Counted from the stretch's first letter, positions 32,981-42,662 are shown. The stretch: DNA of 64,000 bases from Paenibacillus arenilitoris (GCF_014705655.1 NZ_JACXIY010000015.1:1-64000); one strand, 5' to 3'. A program made the numbers and translations. Notes: a model not told the origin generated them from the sequence alone.

Positions 32981-35900
32981 ATGTCGCTCCAGTTTGTCAT
33001 AGGCCGCTCGGGAACGGGGAAGACCGCTTATTGTCTGAGCGAGATCAGAGAACGTCTGAGCGTACGGCCGGATGGACCGCCGCTCATCATGCTCGTGCCG
33101 GAGCAGGCGACTTTTCAAACCGAATACGCCCTGCTCCAGAACGGTCCGGGCGGGACGATCCGGGCGCAGGCGCTCAGCTTCCGAAGGCTCGCCTTCCGGG
33201 TCATGCAGGAGACAGGCGGGACGGCGCTCGTTCCGATCGGCGATACCGGCAAGCATATGCTGCTGTACAAAATCGTGCACCGATTGGGCAATCGGCTGGA
33301 ACTGTATCCGAACGGCGCGGAGCAGCCGGGCTTCATCGACCGTCTGGCCGAGCTTTTCACGGAGTGGAAGCGGTACGGCATCGACGCCTCGTTCCTGGAA
33401 GCGAAGACGGCTTCGCAGGAGACGGCCTCGTCCGAATCGGCGCTGCTGAAGCGAAAGCTCCACGATTTGCAGCTTATTTACGCGCAGCTGGAGCAGGAGC
33501 TTGCCGGCGTTTACGTGGACGCGGAAGATTATTTGCATTATTTGCGCGCAGGCTTCGCGGAGGCGCCTTCGATGAGGGGCGCGGAAGTGTGGGTCGACGG
33601 TTTTTACGGTTTTACCCCGACCGAATACGAAGCGCTCGGCGCGCTAATGGCTTCGGCCGCGCAGGTGACCGTTTCGCTTACGCTGGACCGGGCGTACGGG
33701 CCCGGCGAGAAGCCTCATGAGCTTGACCTGTTTCACCCCGCCGCGGAAACGTACGGCAAGCTGATGGAGCTGGCCGAGGCGTACGGCGCGTCGGTCCGGC
33801 CTCCGGTCCTGCTTGACGGGGGGCAAGCTGCGAGATTTATCGACAGCCCGATGCTGGCGCATTTGGAGAAGCATTACGACGACCGGGTGCCGATGCTGCT
33901 TCCGGATCGCGCGGCGTTCGAACCCGAATCGAGCCGATGCGGCGTATCGCTGCACGCCGCGGCGAGCCGCAGGGCGGAAGTGGAAGCCGTCGCCCGCGAC
34001 ATGGTCCGCAGGGCGCGAACCGAGGGGCTGCGCTGGCGCGATATGGCGGTTATGGTTCGGAATGCCGAGGATTATACCGATTATATCGAACTTATATTTG
34101 ACGATTACGGCATCCCCTATTTCGTCGACCGGAAGGAGAAGGCCGTCCATCATCCGCTCGTCGAATTTATCCGCTCCGCGCTGGAGACGGTGCTGTTCGG
34201 CTGGCGGTACGATGCCGTGTTCCGGTGCATCAAGACCGAGATGCTCTATCCGCTGGACGACAGGCTGCCGCGGGAATGGTTCGACAGGCTCGAGAACTAC
34301 GCGCTTGCCGCCGGCATCGACGGCTGGAAGTGGTTGGACAAGAAGAGCTGGCGGCCGCTGGCGAACGTTTCTCTCGACGAGGACGACGAGATGGAAGCTT
34401 CGGTCAGCGGGAAGGCAAGGCGCGAGTTTGAGATCGCCCTCGCGGCCAGAGAAGCGATCGTGCCGCCGCTCAAGCGGTTCGGCGAAGCGATGAAGAAAGC
34501 GGCCGACGTGCGCGCGATGTGCGCGGCGCTCTACCGCTTGCTTGACGACATTGGCGCCGCCGACCGGCTCGAGCGTTGGAGCGCGGGCGATATGGAACGC
34601 GGCAACCCGCGGCGGGCGAGAAACCACCGCCAGTTATGGGACGGCGTCATGCAGCTGATGGATCAGCTGGTGGAGCTGGCCGGGCCGCAAGCCATGTCGC
34701 AGGAGCTGTTCGCGGGGATGGTCGAGGCGGGACTCGACAGCCTGAAGCTGGCCGCCGTCCCGCCCGCGCTCGATCAGGCGCTGATCGGCAGCATGGACCG
34801 GACGAGGTCCGGCAACGTCCGCGTCTGCTACGTTCTCGGTGCCAACGACGGCAATATGCCGATGCGGGTGAAGGAGGACGGCATTCTGACCGAACCGGAG
34901 CGCGAGAGGCTGGCCGAGGACGGTGTCGTGATGGCGCCGGGCGTGAGGCGGCGCTTGCTCGACGAGCGCTTCTTGATCTACAACGCGCTGACGACGCCGA
35001 GCAGCCATTTATGGTTGAGCTGGGCCCAGGCGGACGAGGAAGGCAAGAGCCTGCTGCCTTCGGAAATCGTGCGGCATGTTCGCCAGCTGTTTCCCGGCAT
35101 TCCGATCATTGGCGCGGCCGCCGAGCCTTCCCCGGGCTTGTCGGCCGCCGAGCAGAGCGGATTCGTCTCCAGGCCGGGCAGGACGCTCTCCTACTTGATC
35201 GCGGCCATTCGGAGATGGAAGCAGGGGGAATCCATCGCGCCGTTCTGGTGGGATCTCTACAACTGGTACGCCGTTAGGCCGGATTGGCAGCAGAAGCTTG
35301 AGCTGCTGACGTCCTCGCTTGCGTACGTGAACCAGGAGCAGCTGCTGACGCTAAGTACGGCAAGGCAATTATACGGCGAGAATCTGCAGGTGAGCGTATC
35401 GCGCATGGAACGGTTCGTGTCGTGCCCGTTCCAGCATTTCGCCATCCATGGGCTGAAGCTTCGCGAACGGAAGCAATACCGGCTCGAATCGCCCGACGTC
35501 GGCCAGCTATTCCATGCCGCGCTCAGCAGGCTGGCCTCGAGCCTCGGCCATCGCTGGGGGCAGACGCCCGCCCTGGAGCTGAAGGCGGCCGCGGCCAAGA
35601 CGGTCGAGGAACTCGCGCCGAAGCTGCAATCCCAAATTTTGCTGAGCAGCGGCAGATTCCAATATATCGCGCGCAAGCTGAAGGAAATCGTCGGACAAGC
35701 TGCGCTCATGCTCGGCGAGCATGCCCGCCGGGCGGAATTTCGTCCGGTCGGGACGGAAGTCGATTTCGGGCCGGGTGGCACGCTGCCGGCGCTGGCGATT
35801 CCGCTTGAAGACGGCGGCGTCATCGAACTGATCGGCCGAATCGACCGCGTCGACGCCGCGGAGTCGGAGCAGGGACTGCTTCTGCGCGTCCTGGATTACA

Positions 35901-36499
35901 AATCGAGCGCGACCCAGCTTCGGCTTGAGGAAGTGGCATACGGGCTGTCGCTCCAAATGCTCACTTATCTCGACGTCCTGCTTACGCATGCGCAGGGCTG
36001 GCTGGGCCAGCCGGTCCATCCTGCCGGCGTATTGTATTTTCACGTCCATAACCCGATGCTCGCGCTTTCCAATCGCGCAAGCCCGTCCGACATCGGCGGG
36101 AAGCTGCTTAAGCGGTACAAAATGCGTGGGCTCGTAACGGCGGAAGCCGAGACGGTCCGGCTGATGGACGGCGAGCTGGAGGCCGGACATTCGGAGCTGC
36201 TGCCCGTTGCCATCAAGCGCGACGGCAGCTTCTATAGCAGCTCTTCGGTCGTCACGGGCGGGCAGTGGGACGCGCTGCGCCGCTCCGTCAGGAAGACGAT
36301 CGGCCGGATCGGCGGCGAGATCGCTTCCGGCGAGGTGAAGATCGAGCCTTACCGCATCGGAGCCAAATCGCCTTGCCAGTATTGCGATTACAAGGCGGTT
36401 TGCCAGTTCGACGCGCAGTTTGACGGGAATGAGTACCGGAAGCTCGGCAAGCCTTCGAAGGACGAAATTTGGCAGCGGCTGGAGGGAGACGAAGGATGA
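32981..36499 (+). CDS. addB: Helicase-nuclease subunit AddB
   Basis: 1172 residues. With AddA it forms the RecBCD-like enzyme that resects double-strand breaks and reacts to Chi. Seen: Walker A GRSGTGKTAYC at the N terminus, a degenerate helicase body, and a C-terminal RecB-type nuclease with LRVLDYKSS and GLSLQMLTYLD. The four cysteines of the 4Fe-4S staple are present (one in VSCPFQHF, three in CQYCDYKAVC). The stop overlaps the addA ATG by four bases (ATGA). Confidence 0.96.
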   Translation: MSLQFVIGRSGTGKTAYCLSEIRERLSVRPDGPPLIMLVPEQATFQTEYALLQNGPGGTIRAQALSFRRLAFRVMQETGGTALVPIGDTGKHMLLYKIVHRLGNRLELYPNGAEQPGFIDRLAELFTEWKRYGIDASFLEAKTASQETASSESALLKRKLHDLQLIYAQLEQELAGVYVDAEDYLHYLRAGFAEAPSMRGAEVWVDGFYGFTPTEYEALGALMASAAQVTVSLTLDRAYGPGEKPHELDLFHPAAETYGKLMELAEAYGASVRPPVLLDGGQAARFIDSPMLAHLEKHYDDRVPMLLPDRAAFEPESSRCGVSLHAAASRRAEVEAVARDMVRRARTEGLRWRDMAVMVRNAEDYTDYIELIFDDYGIPYFVDRKEKAVHHPLVEFIRSALETVLFGWRYDAVFRCIKTEMLYPLDDRLPREWFDRLENYALAAGIDGWKWLDKKSWRPLANVSLDEDDEMEASVSGKARREFEIALAAREAIVPPLKRFGEAMKKAADVRAMCAALYRLLDDIGAADRLERWSAGDMERGNPRRARNHRQLWDGVMQLMDQLVELAGPQAMSQELFAGMVEAGLDSLKLAAVPPALDQALIGSMDRTRSGNVRVCYVLGANDGNMPMRVKEDGILTEPERERLAEDGVVMAPGVRRRLLDERFLIYNALTTPSSHLWLSWAQADEEGKSLLPSEIVRHVRQLFPGIPIIGAAAEPSPGLSAAEQSGFVSRPGRTLSYLIAAIRRWKQGESIAPFWWDLYNWYAVRPDWQQKLELLTSSLAYVNQEQLLTLSTARQLYGENLQVSVSRMERFVSCPFQHFAIHGLKLRERKQYRLESPDVGQLFHAALSRLASSLGHRWGQTPALELKAAAAKTVEELAPKLQSQILLSSGRFQYIARKLKEIVGQAALMLGEHARRAEFRPVGTEVDFGPGGTLPALAIPLEDGGVIELIGRIDRVDAAESEQGLLLRVLDYKSSATQLRLEEVAYGLSLQMLTYLDVLLTHAQGWLGQPVHPAGVLYFHVHNPMLALSNRASPSDIGGKLLKRYKMRGLVTAEAETVRLMDGELEAGHSELLPVAIKRDGSFYSSSSVVTGGQWDALRRSVRKTIGRIGGEIASGEVKIEPYRIGAKSPCQYCDYKAVCQFDAQFDGNEYRKLGKPSKDEIWQRLEGDEG

Positions 36500-39400
36500 T
36501 GCATACCGCAAAGGATTCGCCGAAACCGGCGGGCACCACGTGGACCGACGATCAATGGGACGCCATCGTCACGAGCGGCTCCAACATTCTGGTCGCCGCG
36601 GCCGCGGGCTCGGGGAAGACGGCCGTACTCGTCGAGCGGATCATACGCAAAATATCGGCGAATACCGACGTCGACCGGCTGCTCGTCGCCACGTTCACAA
36701 AGGCCGCAGCCGCCGAGATGAAGGACCGGATCCGGCTGGCGCTCGAGAAGGAGCTGGAGAAGCATCCGGATTCCGAGCATCTGAGGCGCCAGCTTGCCTT
36801 GATGAACCGGGCCTCCATTACGACGCTGCACTCGTTCTGCCTGGATGCGATCAGACGCTATTATCCGCTTATCGGTCTCGATCCGGGCTTTCGCATCGCG
36901 AACGAGACGGAAAGCGAGCTGATGCGCCTCGACGTGCTCGACCAGCTGTTCGAGAGGAAATACGAGGGAGCCGGAGACGACGGCGCCTTTCTCCGCCTCG
37001 CCGACCGGTACGGCGGCGAACGGGGCGACGAGCCGCTGTACCGGCTCGTCCAACAGCTGTACGATTTCGCGCAAAGCCATCCTTGGCCGGAGCATTGGCT
37101 GCGCCGGACGGCGGAAGCGTTCCGCATCGCGGATGCCGCTGAACTGGAGCGCAGCGAGTGGGTCGCGAGCCTTCAGGCGGATGTCCGGCTGGCGCTGGAC
37201 GGCGCCGCTTCGCTTCTGCTTCAGGCGCTGGAACTAACCAGGCTGCCTGCCGGTCCCGCCCCGTACGCGGCAACGTTGGACGAGGATTTGGCGATCGTGA
37301 ACGGCCTCTCCGAAATCGTTCGGACAACGCCGTGGTCGGCCTGGATCGAGCCGTTCCAATCGGCGCAGTTCGGCAAGCTGAAGGCGATGCGGGGCGAGGA
37401 ATACGATAAGGCGCTGCAGGAGCAAGCGAAGGAGCTGAGGGACGGGGCGAAGAAGCAGATCGCATCGCTCGCCGACGAGCTGTTCGGCCGGACGGCGGCG
37501 CAATTTCTGGAGGAGCTGCGGGAGCTGGCGCCCCTGATGAGCGCGCTTGCGGAGCTGGTCATCGAATTCGGAGAATGCTACGAAGCGGCCAAGCGGGCCA
37601 AAGGCCTGCTCGACTTCGGTGACTTGGAGCATTATTGCCTGCGGATTTTGCGGGATCCCTCCTCGACTCCCGGATATATGTCCCCATCGGTGGCCGCGCT
37701 CGAATTTCAAAATCAATTCGACGAGATTTTGCTGGACGAATACCAGGATACCAATATGGTGCAGGAAGCGATCGTTTCCTTGATCGAACGGCCGGGCAAG
37801 GGCAACCGGTTCATGGTCGGAGACGTCAAGCAGAGCATCTACCGGTTCAGACTGGCGGAGCCGAAGCTTTTCCTGCACAAATACAAGGCTTACCTGTCCA
37901 AGCATGATCAACTATACGAGACTCATGCCGATGCGCCGGGCCTTCGCATCGATCTGGCGCGAAACTTCCGCAGCCGCTCCGAGGTCGTGGATGGCGTGAA
38001 CGCAGTGTTCCGCTCGATCATGCGCGAGAACGTGGCGGAGATGGATTACGACGATCGCGCGGAGCTCGTATGCGGCGCTTCCTATCCGGACCCCGAACCG
38101 GCGAACGCCTGCAGGGTCGAATTCGCGGTGCTGAACAGAGCGGACGCGGATGATGCCGACGAGGCAGAGGGAGGCTTCGAATCGACGGATTCGGAAGAAG
38201 AAGCGGAGCCGGTCGAAGGAGCGACGGCCGCCGTATCGGCCGCCGAGCTCAAGACGGCGCAGCTGGAAGCGCGCTGGATCGCCGCTCAGCTCAAAAGGCT
38301 GGTTGACGGAGGCTACCGGGTGTACGACGGCAAGCGGCGGGAGCGCCGCGCCTTGCAATGGAGGGACGTCGTTATTTTGCTGCGGGCCACGCAGCAGTGG
38401 GCGCCAATCCTGATCGAAGAGCTGCAAGCAAACGGAATTCCGGCTTACGCGGAGCTGAGCAGCGGATATTTCGACGCCGTCGAAGTCGAGACGATGCTGT
38501 CGTTGCTGCGCGTCATCGATAACCCGTATCAGGACATTCCGCTCGCGGCGGTGCTTCGTTCGCCGCTGTTCGCGATGAACGCGGAGGAGCTGGCCCGCAT
38601 TCGGATCGCCTCGCCAGGCGAATCGTACTACGATGCGGTACTCGCGGCGGCGGGGGATCTGCTGCAAGACGAAGCGGCGCGCAGGAAGCTGTCGATGTTC
38701 CTCGACAAGCTCGACCGCTGGCGGGAGGAAGCGAGACAAGGCTCGCTCGCGGGCTTGCTATGGGCGATCTACCGCGAGACGGGGTATTTCGATTTCGTAG
38801 GCGGATTGCCCGGCGGGACGCAGCGGCAAGCCAATTTGCGCGCCCTTCACGACCGGGCGAGGCAGTACGAGGCAACCTCCTTCCGCGGGCTGTTCCGCTT
38901 CCTCCGTTTCATCGAACGGATGCGGGACAGCGGCGGAGACCTCGGAACGGCGAGGTCGCTCGGCGAGCAGGAGGACGTCGTGCGGATCATGTCAATCCAC
39001 AAGAGCAAAGGATTGGAGTTTCCGGTCGTGTTCGTCGCCGGACTCGGGAAGCTGTTCAATCAGCAGGATATGCGGAGCGCCTTTCTGAAGCACAAGGAGC
39101 TCGGCTTCGGGCCGCGCTACGTCGATCCCGAATTGCGCATCAGCTATCCGACGCTTCCCTACTTGGCGATACGCAGGGCAATGCGCATGGAGACGCTGGC
39201 CGAAGAGATGCGGATTCTCTATGTCGCCTTGACGCGACCGAAGGAAAAAATGTTCCTCGTCGGCTCCGTCCCGGACGCGGAAGCGAAGCTGCAGCGCTGG
39301 AACGCTTCGGTCGACCCGCACGGATCGATGCCGGATTTCCGGATAGCGTCGGCGCGATCGTACATGGATTGGCTTGGCCCGCTGGCGGCGCGACAACTGG

Positions 39401-40359
39401 CAGAGCGTGAATCGCCGGATCATTCGGCCGATACTTCGCCTTCGCCGCAGTGGGAGGCGGGCGTCGTTCCCGCCGCTTTGTTCGGCGGCGAGGCCGCCGC
39501 AGCCGCCGAGACGGCGGATCGGACGGAATCGGAGACGGAAGATCGTCTTCAAGCCGTCGCGACGCTGTCGCTTCTCGAGGACGCGGTGCGGGAAGAAGAG
39601 CTGAGAAGCCGGCTGGAATGGTCGTATCCCCACCCGGCTGCCTCGGCGCTGGCCGCGAAAACGTCGGTCACGGAAATGAAACGGCTGCATGCGGAAGCGG
39701 ACGACGACGCGGCGAGGATGGAAGAGTACCCGGAGCGGGAGGCAACAGGCAACCGCGGGCCTGGCGCGGGTTCCTTGACGTTCCGCCTGCGCAGGCCGAA
39801 ATTCATGGAAGAGGTATCGCTTACCGCGGCGGAGAAAGGCTCGGTGAATCACTTGCTCATGCAGCATGTCGAACTGTCCGGCCGCGTGGACGAAGAGACG
39901 CTGAAGCGGACGCTCGCCGGCATGATCGACCTCCGATTGTTGACCGCGAAGCAATCGGAGGCGATCGATTTGACCGCCGTCGCCGCCTTTTTCGATAGCG
40001 AGCTCGGCCGCAGACTGCTGGCGGCGGATTGGGTCCGCAGGGAAGTGCCGTTCAGCTGCATGTTCCCGGCCGGCAGGGTCTACCCGTCATCCGGCGAGAC
40101 CCTCGCGGACGAGCCGATCTTGATCCAAGGGGTCATCGACTGCTTGTTCGAAGACCCGCAAGGCGTCGTACTGCTCGATTACAAGACGGACCGCATCGAT
40201 AAGGGACAGTGGGACCTCGCCGCGGAACGCCACCGCTTCCAGCTGGAATTGTACGCGGAAGCGATCGAAGCCGTCCTTTGCCGCAAGATCGACGAATGCC
40301 ACGTCTTCTTCTTCGACGGGGGGCGCTCCGTCCGGCTGGGTCAGACGATTACGGAATAG
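36496..40359 (+). CDS. addA: Helicase-nuclease subunit AddA
   Basis: 1287 residues, slightly longer than B. subtilis AddA. UvrD-type helicase plus nuclease. Seen: WTDDQWDAI and Walker A VAAAAGSGKTAVLVERI, motif II LLDEYQDTN, MSIHKSKGLEFPVVFVAG, YVALTRPKEK and the nuclease motif VVLLDYKTDRI near the C terminus. An acidic low-complexity insert (about residues 550-585, Asp/Glu/Ala-rich) and an acidic linker (about 975-1010) account for the extra length. ATG chosen at the overlap with addB, after GGAGGGAGACGAAGG. Confidence 0.96.
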   Translation: MMHTAKDSPKPAGTTWTDDQWDAIVTSGSNILVAAAAGSGKTAVLVERIIRKISANTDVDRLLVATFTKAAAAEMKDRIRLALEKELEKHPDSEHLRRQLALMNRASITTLHSFCLDAIRRYYPLIGLDPGFRIANETESELMRLDVLDQLFERKYEGAGDDGAFLRLADRYGGERGDEPLYRLVQQLYDFAQSHPWPEHWLRRTAEAFRIADAAELERSEWVASLQADVRLALDGAASLLLQALELTRLPAGPAPYAATLDEDLAIVNGLSEIVRTTPWSAWIEPFQSAQFGKLKAMRGEEYDKALQEQAKELRDGAKKQIASLADELFGRTAAQFLEELRELAPLMSALAELVIEFGECYEAAKRAKGLLDFGDLEHYCLRILRDPSSTPGYMSPSVAALEFQNQFDEILLDEYQDTNMVQEAIVSLIERPGKGNRFMVGDVKQSIYRFRLAEPKLFLHKYKAYLSKHDQLYETHADAPGLRIDLARNFRSRSEVVDGVNAVFRSIMRENVAEMDYDDRAELVCGASYPDPEPANACRVEFAVLNRADADDADEAEGGFESTDSEEEAEPVEGATAAVSAAELKTAQLEARWIAAQLKRLVDGGYRVYDGKRRERRALQWRDVVILLRATQQWAPILIEELQANGIPAYAELSSGYFDAVEVETMLSLLRVIDNPYQDIPLAAVLRSPLFAMNAEELARIRIASPGESYYDAVLAAAGDLLQDEAARRKLSMFLDKLDRWREEARQGSLAGLLWAIYRETGYFDFVGGLPGGTQRQANLRALHDRARQYEATSFRGLFRFLRFIERMRDSGGDLGTARSLGEQEDVVRIMSIHKSKGLEFPVVFVAGLGKLFNQQDMRSAFLKHKELGFGPRYVDPELRISYPTLPYLAIRRAMRMETLAEEMRILYVALTRPKEKMFLVGSVPDAEAKLQRWNASVDPHGSMPDFRIASARSYMDWLGPLAARQLAERESPDHSADTSPSPQWEAGVVPAALFGGEAAAAAETADRTESETEDRLQAVATLSLLEDAVREEELRSRLEWSYPHPAASALAAKTSVTEMKRLHAEADDDAARMEEYPEREATGNRGPGAGSLTFRLRRPKFMEEVSLTAAEKGSVNHLLMQHVELSGRVDEETLKRTLAGMIDLRLLTAKQSEAIDLTAVAAFFDSELGRRLLAADWVRREVPFSCMFPAGRVYPSSGETLADEPILIQGVIDCLFEDPQGVVLLDYKTDRIDKGQWDLAAERHRFQLELYAEAIEAVLCRKIDECHVFFFDGGRSVRLGQTITE

Positions 40360-40371
40360 GAGGAAGGGAAG

Positions 40372-40986
40372 TTGGAACACGAGAAATCGGGCAAGCGCCC
40401 GCTGGCGCTGCCGATTACATTGGTCATTCTCGTATTGAGTCTTATGGGAAACGTCCTCCTGTATACGCTGCATTTGCAGCATACGCAGGAAGCGAGATAC
40501 GACGAAGGGCAAGACATCTACCGGGCGGCGGTCGAGTCCAAGCTCTACGTGGACGAGCTAAGCGCGCATGTAGACGCCGTGCTGGGCAGCAAAGCGACGG
40601 AAGACCGTCTGGAAGCGAAGTACGGTTTCGGCCGCGCTGCCGTTCTCGGCACCGGCGTGATCGAGCTTGTCGCGCATGCGGAACGGTATTCGGAAGAGGA
40701 AGGAGCGAACGGGGTCGAGAAAGCCACGCTGTTCGTCAATAACGTGGACGCCGCCCTGCGGCAAGTCGGAAATTACGGCGGTCCGCTGAAGGAGAAGGAC
40801 CTCGCGTATTTGAATTCCCTCAAGGCGACGCTTGAGGAGATGGCGGGCGCGCTCGGCGGCATCAATACGAACCTGTCGGATAACCGCGCGGCGATTACCC
40901 GCTTGTCGAGCGGGCTCGAATGGCCGGCCCACGCCGTCCGGCTCCTGCGGCTCTTGGAAGAGAAGCCGTCCGAGTACCCCGCTTGA
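40372..40986 (+). CDS. Hypothetical membrane-anchored protein after addA
   Basis: 204 residues starting at TTG after AGGAGGAAGGGAAG, 12 bases past addA. Seen: one N-terminal transmembrane segment (PITLVILVLSLMGNVLLYTL), then an all-helical, charged outside domain (VESKLYVDELSAHVDAVLG ... LKATLEEMAGALGGINTNLSDNRAAITRLSSGLEW). No family recognised. Tight spacing implies co-transcription with addBA; a link to recombination is not supported by the sequence. Confidence 0.75.
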   Translation: MEHEKSGKRPLALPITLVILVLSLMGNVLLYTLHLQHTQEARYDEGQDIYRAAVESKLYVDELSAHVDAVLGSKATEDRLEAKYGFGRAAVLGTGVIELVAHAERYSEEEGANGVEKATLFVNNVDAALRQVGNYGGPLKEKDLAYLNSLKATLEEMAGALGGINTNLSDNRAAITRLSSGLEWPAHAVRLLRLLEEKPSEYPA

Positions 40987-41067
40987 TGCCGTCCCCTCAG
41001 GGCGCGATACCGGAGTAGCCAAATGCCTATCTGTGAATATGATGATGTTGACAGGAGGCTGATCGAA

Positions 41068-41364
41068 ATGGAAAATGCGCTTTACGACGCACACCAAAAA
41101 AAACAATGGTGCGAAAACCACATGCACCGTTACGTGCTCGCCCAGACGCATGACGGCTGGTGCTGCGACGGCATCATCGAATATTTGGACGACGAGGTCG
41201 TCTGCCTCGCTGTGCCGTGCGGCACCAACGAATGGGATAACCGGGCGTTTCTGCCTTACGGCTATCCGATCTATCCCTATCCGTACTTCCCGCGCAGGCG
41301 CTTCGTCCGCAGAATATTCCCGCTTGCGGCGCTGCTCGCGCTGAGCCTGCTTCCGTTTTATTGA
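41068..41364 (+). CDS. Hypothetical 98-residue protein, Tyr/Pro-rich, possibly spore or surface associated
   Basis: ATG after ACAGGAGGCTG. Seen: an N-terminal region with Cys and His (WCENHMHRYV, GWCCDGIIEYLDDEVVCLAVPC), a YGYPIYPYPYFP tract, then Arg-rich RRRFVRRIFP and a hydrophobic C terminus (LAALLALSLLPFY) that could be a tail anchor. The Tyr/Pro tract is reminiscent of spore-coat proteins, but no family is recognised. It has its own ribosome site, about 80 bases after the preceding gene. Confidence 0.6.
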   Translation: MENALYDAHQKKQWCENHMHRYVLAQTHDGWCCDGIIEYLDDEVVCLAVPCGTNEWDNRAFLPYGYPIYPYPYFPRRRFVRRIFPLAALLALSLLPFY

Positions 41365-41416
41365 AGCGCCCTATGCCGCCGAGCGGGACGCCGGTTCCCG
41401 CCGGCCGGCCGGCAGG

Positions 41417-41446
41417 TTGGACGAGACGCTTTTTTTTCGCTATGAT
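41417..41446 (+). promoter_or_regulatory. Sigma-A promoter of the HIT gene
   Basis: TTGGAC, 18 bases, TATGAT, 32 bases before the ATG. A GC-rich hairpin (GCGGGA ... TCCCGC) lies just upstream. Confidence 0.65.
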
Positions 41447-41478
41447 AGAGGGAGCGAAGGTACAGGGGGGTGAACCTG

Positions 41479-41832
41479 ATGGACTGCATTTTTTGCAAAA
41501 TAATCGAAGGCGCCATTCCGTCGAAGATAGTGTTCGAGAATGATAGAATTGTTGCTTTCCACGATATCCAGCCGGCAGCACCGGTACATATCCTGATCAT
41601 CCCGAAGAAGCATATCCCGACGATGAACGACGTTGCCGGCGAAGACGATTCCGTCATTGCCGAGCTGTTCGCGGCCGCCAGACAAATCGCGAAGGAGCAA
41701 GGGATTGCGGAGTCCGGCTACCGCTTGGTCAACAACGTGAACAAGGACGGAGGGCAGGTCGTATACCACCTGCACATCCATTTGCTGGGCGGGGCGAAGC
41801 TTTCTCCGCTATTGGGAGAGATCCAAAGTTGA
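41479..41832 (+). CDS. HIT-family nucleotide hydrolase (HinT-like)
   Basis: 117 residues. Seen: DCIFCKIIEGAIPS at the N terminus and the histidine triad HLHIHLLGG near the C terminus. Family members hydrolyse AMP-N or AMP-lysine linkages in the cytoplasm. ATG after AGGGGGGTG; a GTG within the ribosome site also reads in frame. Its stop overlaps the -35 of the rpsU promoter. Confidence 0.93.
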   Translation: MDCIFCKIIEGAIPSKIVFENDRIVAFHDIQPAAPVHILIIPKKHIPTMNDVAGEDDSVIAELFAAARQIAKEQGIAESGYRLVNNVNKDGGQVVYHLHIHLLGGAKLSPLLGEIQS

Positions 41833-41858
41833 CACTGCCTTTGCGTTTGACATATAAT
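41829..41858 (+). promoter_or_regulatory. Strong sigma-A promoter of rpsU-yqeY
   Basis: TTGACA, 18 bases, TATAAT; both hexamers are perfect. Confidence 0.88.
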
Positions 41859-41917
41859 GAAATTTGATAAACCGTGTATTAGCTCTGGACGGTCTGTTTC
41901 GGAGGGAGGGAAAACTG

Positions 41918-42091
41918 GTGTCTGAAACTAAAGTTCGCAAAAACGAAACCATCGATGCTGCGCTTCGCCGCTTTAAACGTTCCATCGCTAAAGATGGGGT
42001 TCTTGCTGAGGTGAAAAAACGTAAGCATTATGAAAAGCCAAGCGTAAAGCGCAAGAAGAAGTCTGAGGCTGCGCGTAAGAGAAAGTTTTAG
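41918..42091 (+). CDS. rpsU: 30S ribosomal protein S21
   Basis: 57 residues, strongly basic. GTG start after GGAGGGAGGG, giving (M)[20 protein letters not shown], the normal S21 start. Codon use is less GC-rich than in the neighbours, as in many highly expressed genes. It leads yqeY as in Bacillus. Confidence 0.96.
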   Translation: MSETKVRKNETIDAALRRFKRSIAKDGVLAEVKKRKHYEKPSVKRKKKSEAARKRKF

Positions 42092-42106
42092 GAGGATCCT
42101 TCCACA

Positions 42107-42550
42107 ATGAACCTGAGCGACAGATTGACCGACGATATGAAGCAGGCCATGAAGAATCAGGACAAGTTCAGACTGACCGTCATCCGCATGATGCGCGCGT
42201 CTGTCAAAAACTTGGAAATTGATCTCAAGCGTTCGTTGGAAGACAACGAAGTGGTCGACATTCTAAGTCGCGAAATCAAACAACGTAAAGATTCCCTCCA
42301 AGAATTTAAAAAAGCCGGCCGTGATGATCTAGTTGCGGATCTTGCAGTGGAAATTGAAATTATTAGTCAATACCTTCCCGAGCAGCTGACTGAAGAAGAG
42401 ATTCAAGAGATAGTAACACAGACCATCCATGAACTCGGTGCTTCTTCCAAAGCCGATATGGGAAAAGTTATGAGTGCCCTTATGCCGAAAACAAAGGGTC
42501 GCGCTGACGGTAAACTAGTAAATCAGTTCGTACAGCAACTTCTTAAGTGA
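42107..42550 (+). CDS. yqeY: YqeY, GatB/YqeY-domain protein
   Basis: 147 residues. Contains the helical tail domain also found at the end of GatB, which contacts tRNA: FRLTVIRMMRASVKNLEID, IISQYLPEQLTEEEI and MGKVMSALMPKTKGRADGKLVNQFV. Exact role unknown; possibly linked to tRNA amidation. It lies 15 bases after rpsU. Its third positions are visibly AT-richer than those of the flanking nfeD and addA genes, like rpsU. A terminator follows. Confidence 0.94.
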   Translation: MNLSDRLTDDMKQAMKNQDKFRLTVIRMMRASVKNLEIDLKRSLEDNEVVDILSREIKQRKDSLQEFKKAGRDDLVADLAVEIEIISQYLPEQLTEEEIQEIVTQTIHELGASSKADMGKVMSALMPKTKGRADGKLVNQFVQQLLK

Positions 42551-42570
42551 CTATAACATTCGGACTCACG

Positions 42571-42600
42571 AAACACCCCTTCGACAAGGGGTGTTTTTTT
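42571..42600 (+). terminator. Intrinsic terminator of rpsU-yqeY
   Basis: AACACCCCTT, loop CGAC, AAGGGGTGTT, then TTTTTT. Confidence 0.93.
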
Positions 42601-42636
42601 ATGCCGTGCGAATACCATACTATAAAGAGCCATAAA

Positions 42637-42662
42637 TGAAACAAATTGCTCGCCTTAGCGTA
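42637..42662 (+). promoter_or_regulatory. Exact sigma-W promoter of nfeD-floA
   Basis: TGAAAC, 16 bases, CGTA: identical to the B. subtilis SigW consensus with the optimal spacer, 36 bases before the nfeD start. In B. subtilis the orthologous yqeZ-yqfA operon is a known SigW target, so the match is expected from established regulon knowledge. Confidence 0.85.

Noticed and set aside
41373..41402. GC-rich hairpin after the Tyr/Pro-rich protein as a terminator
   Set aside because: A stem GCGGGA/TCCCGC exists but no T-run follows it directly; the next T-run at about 41430 is inside the HIT gene promoter spacer.
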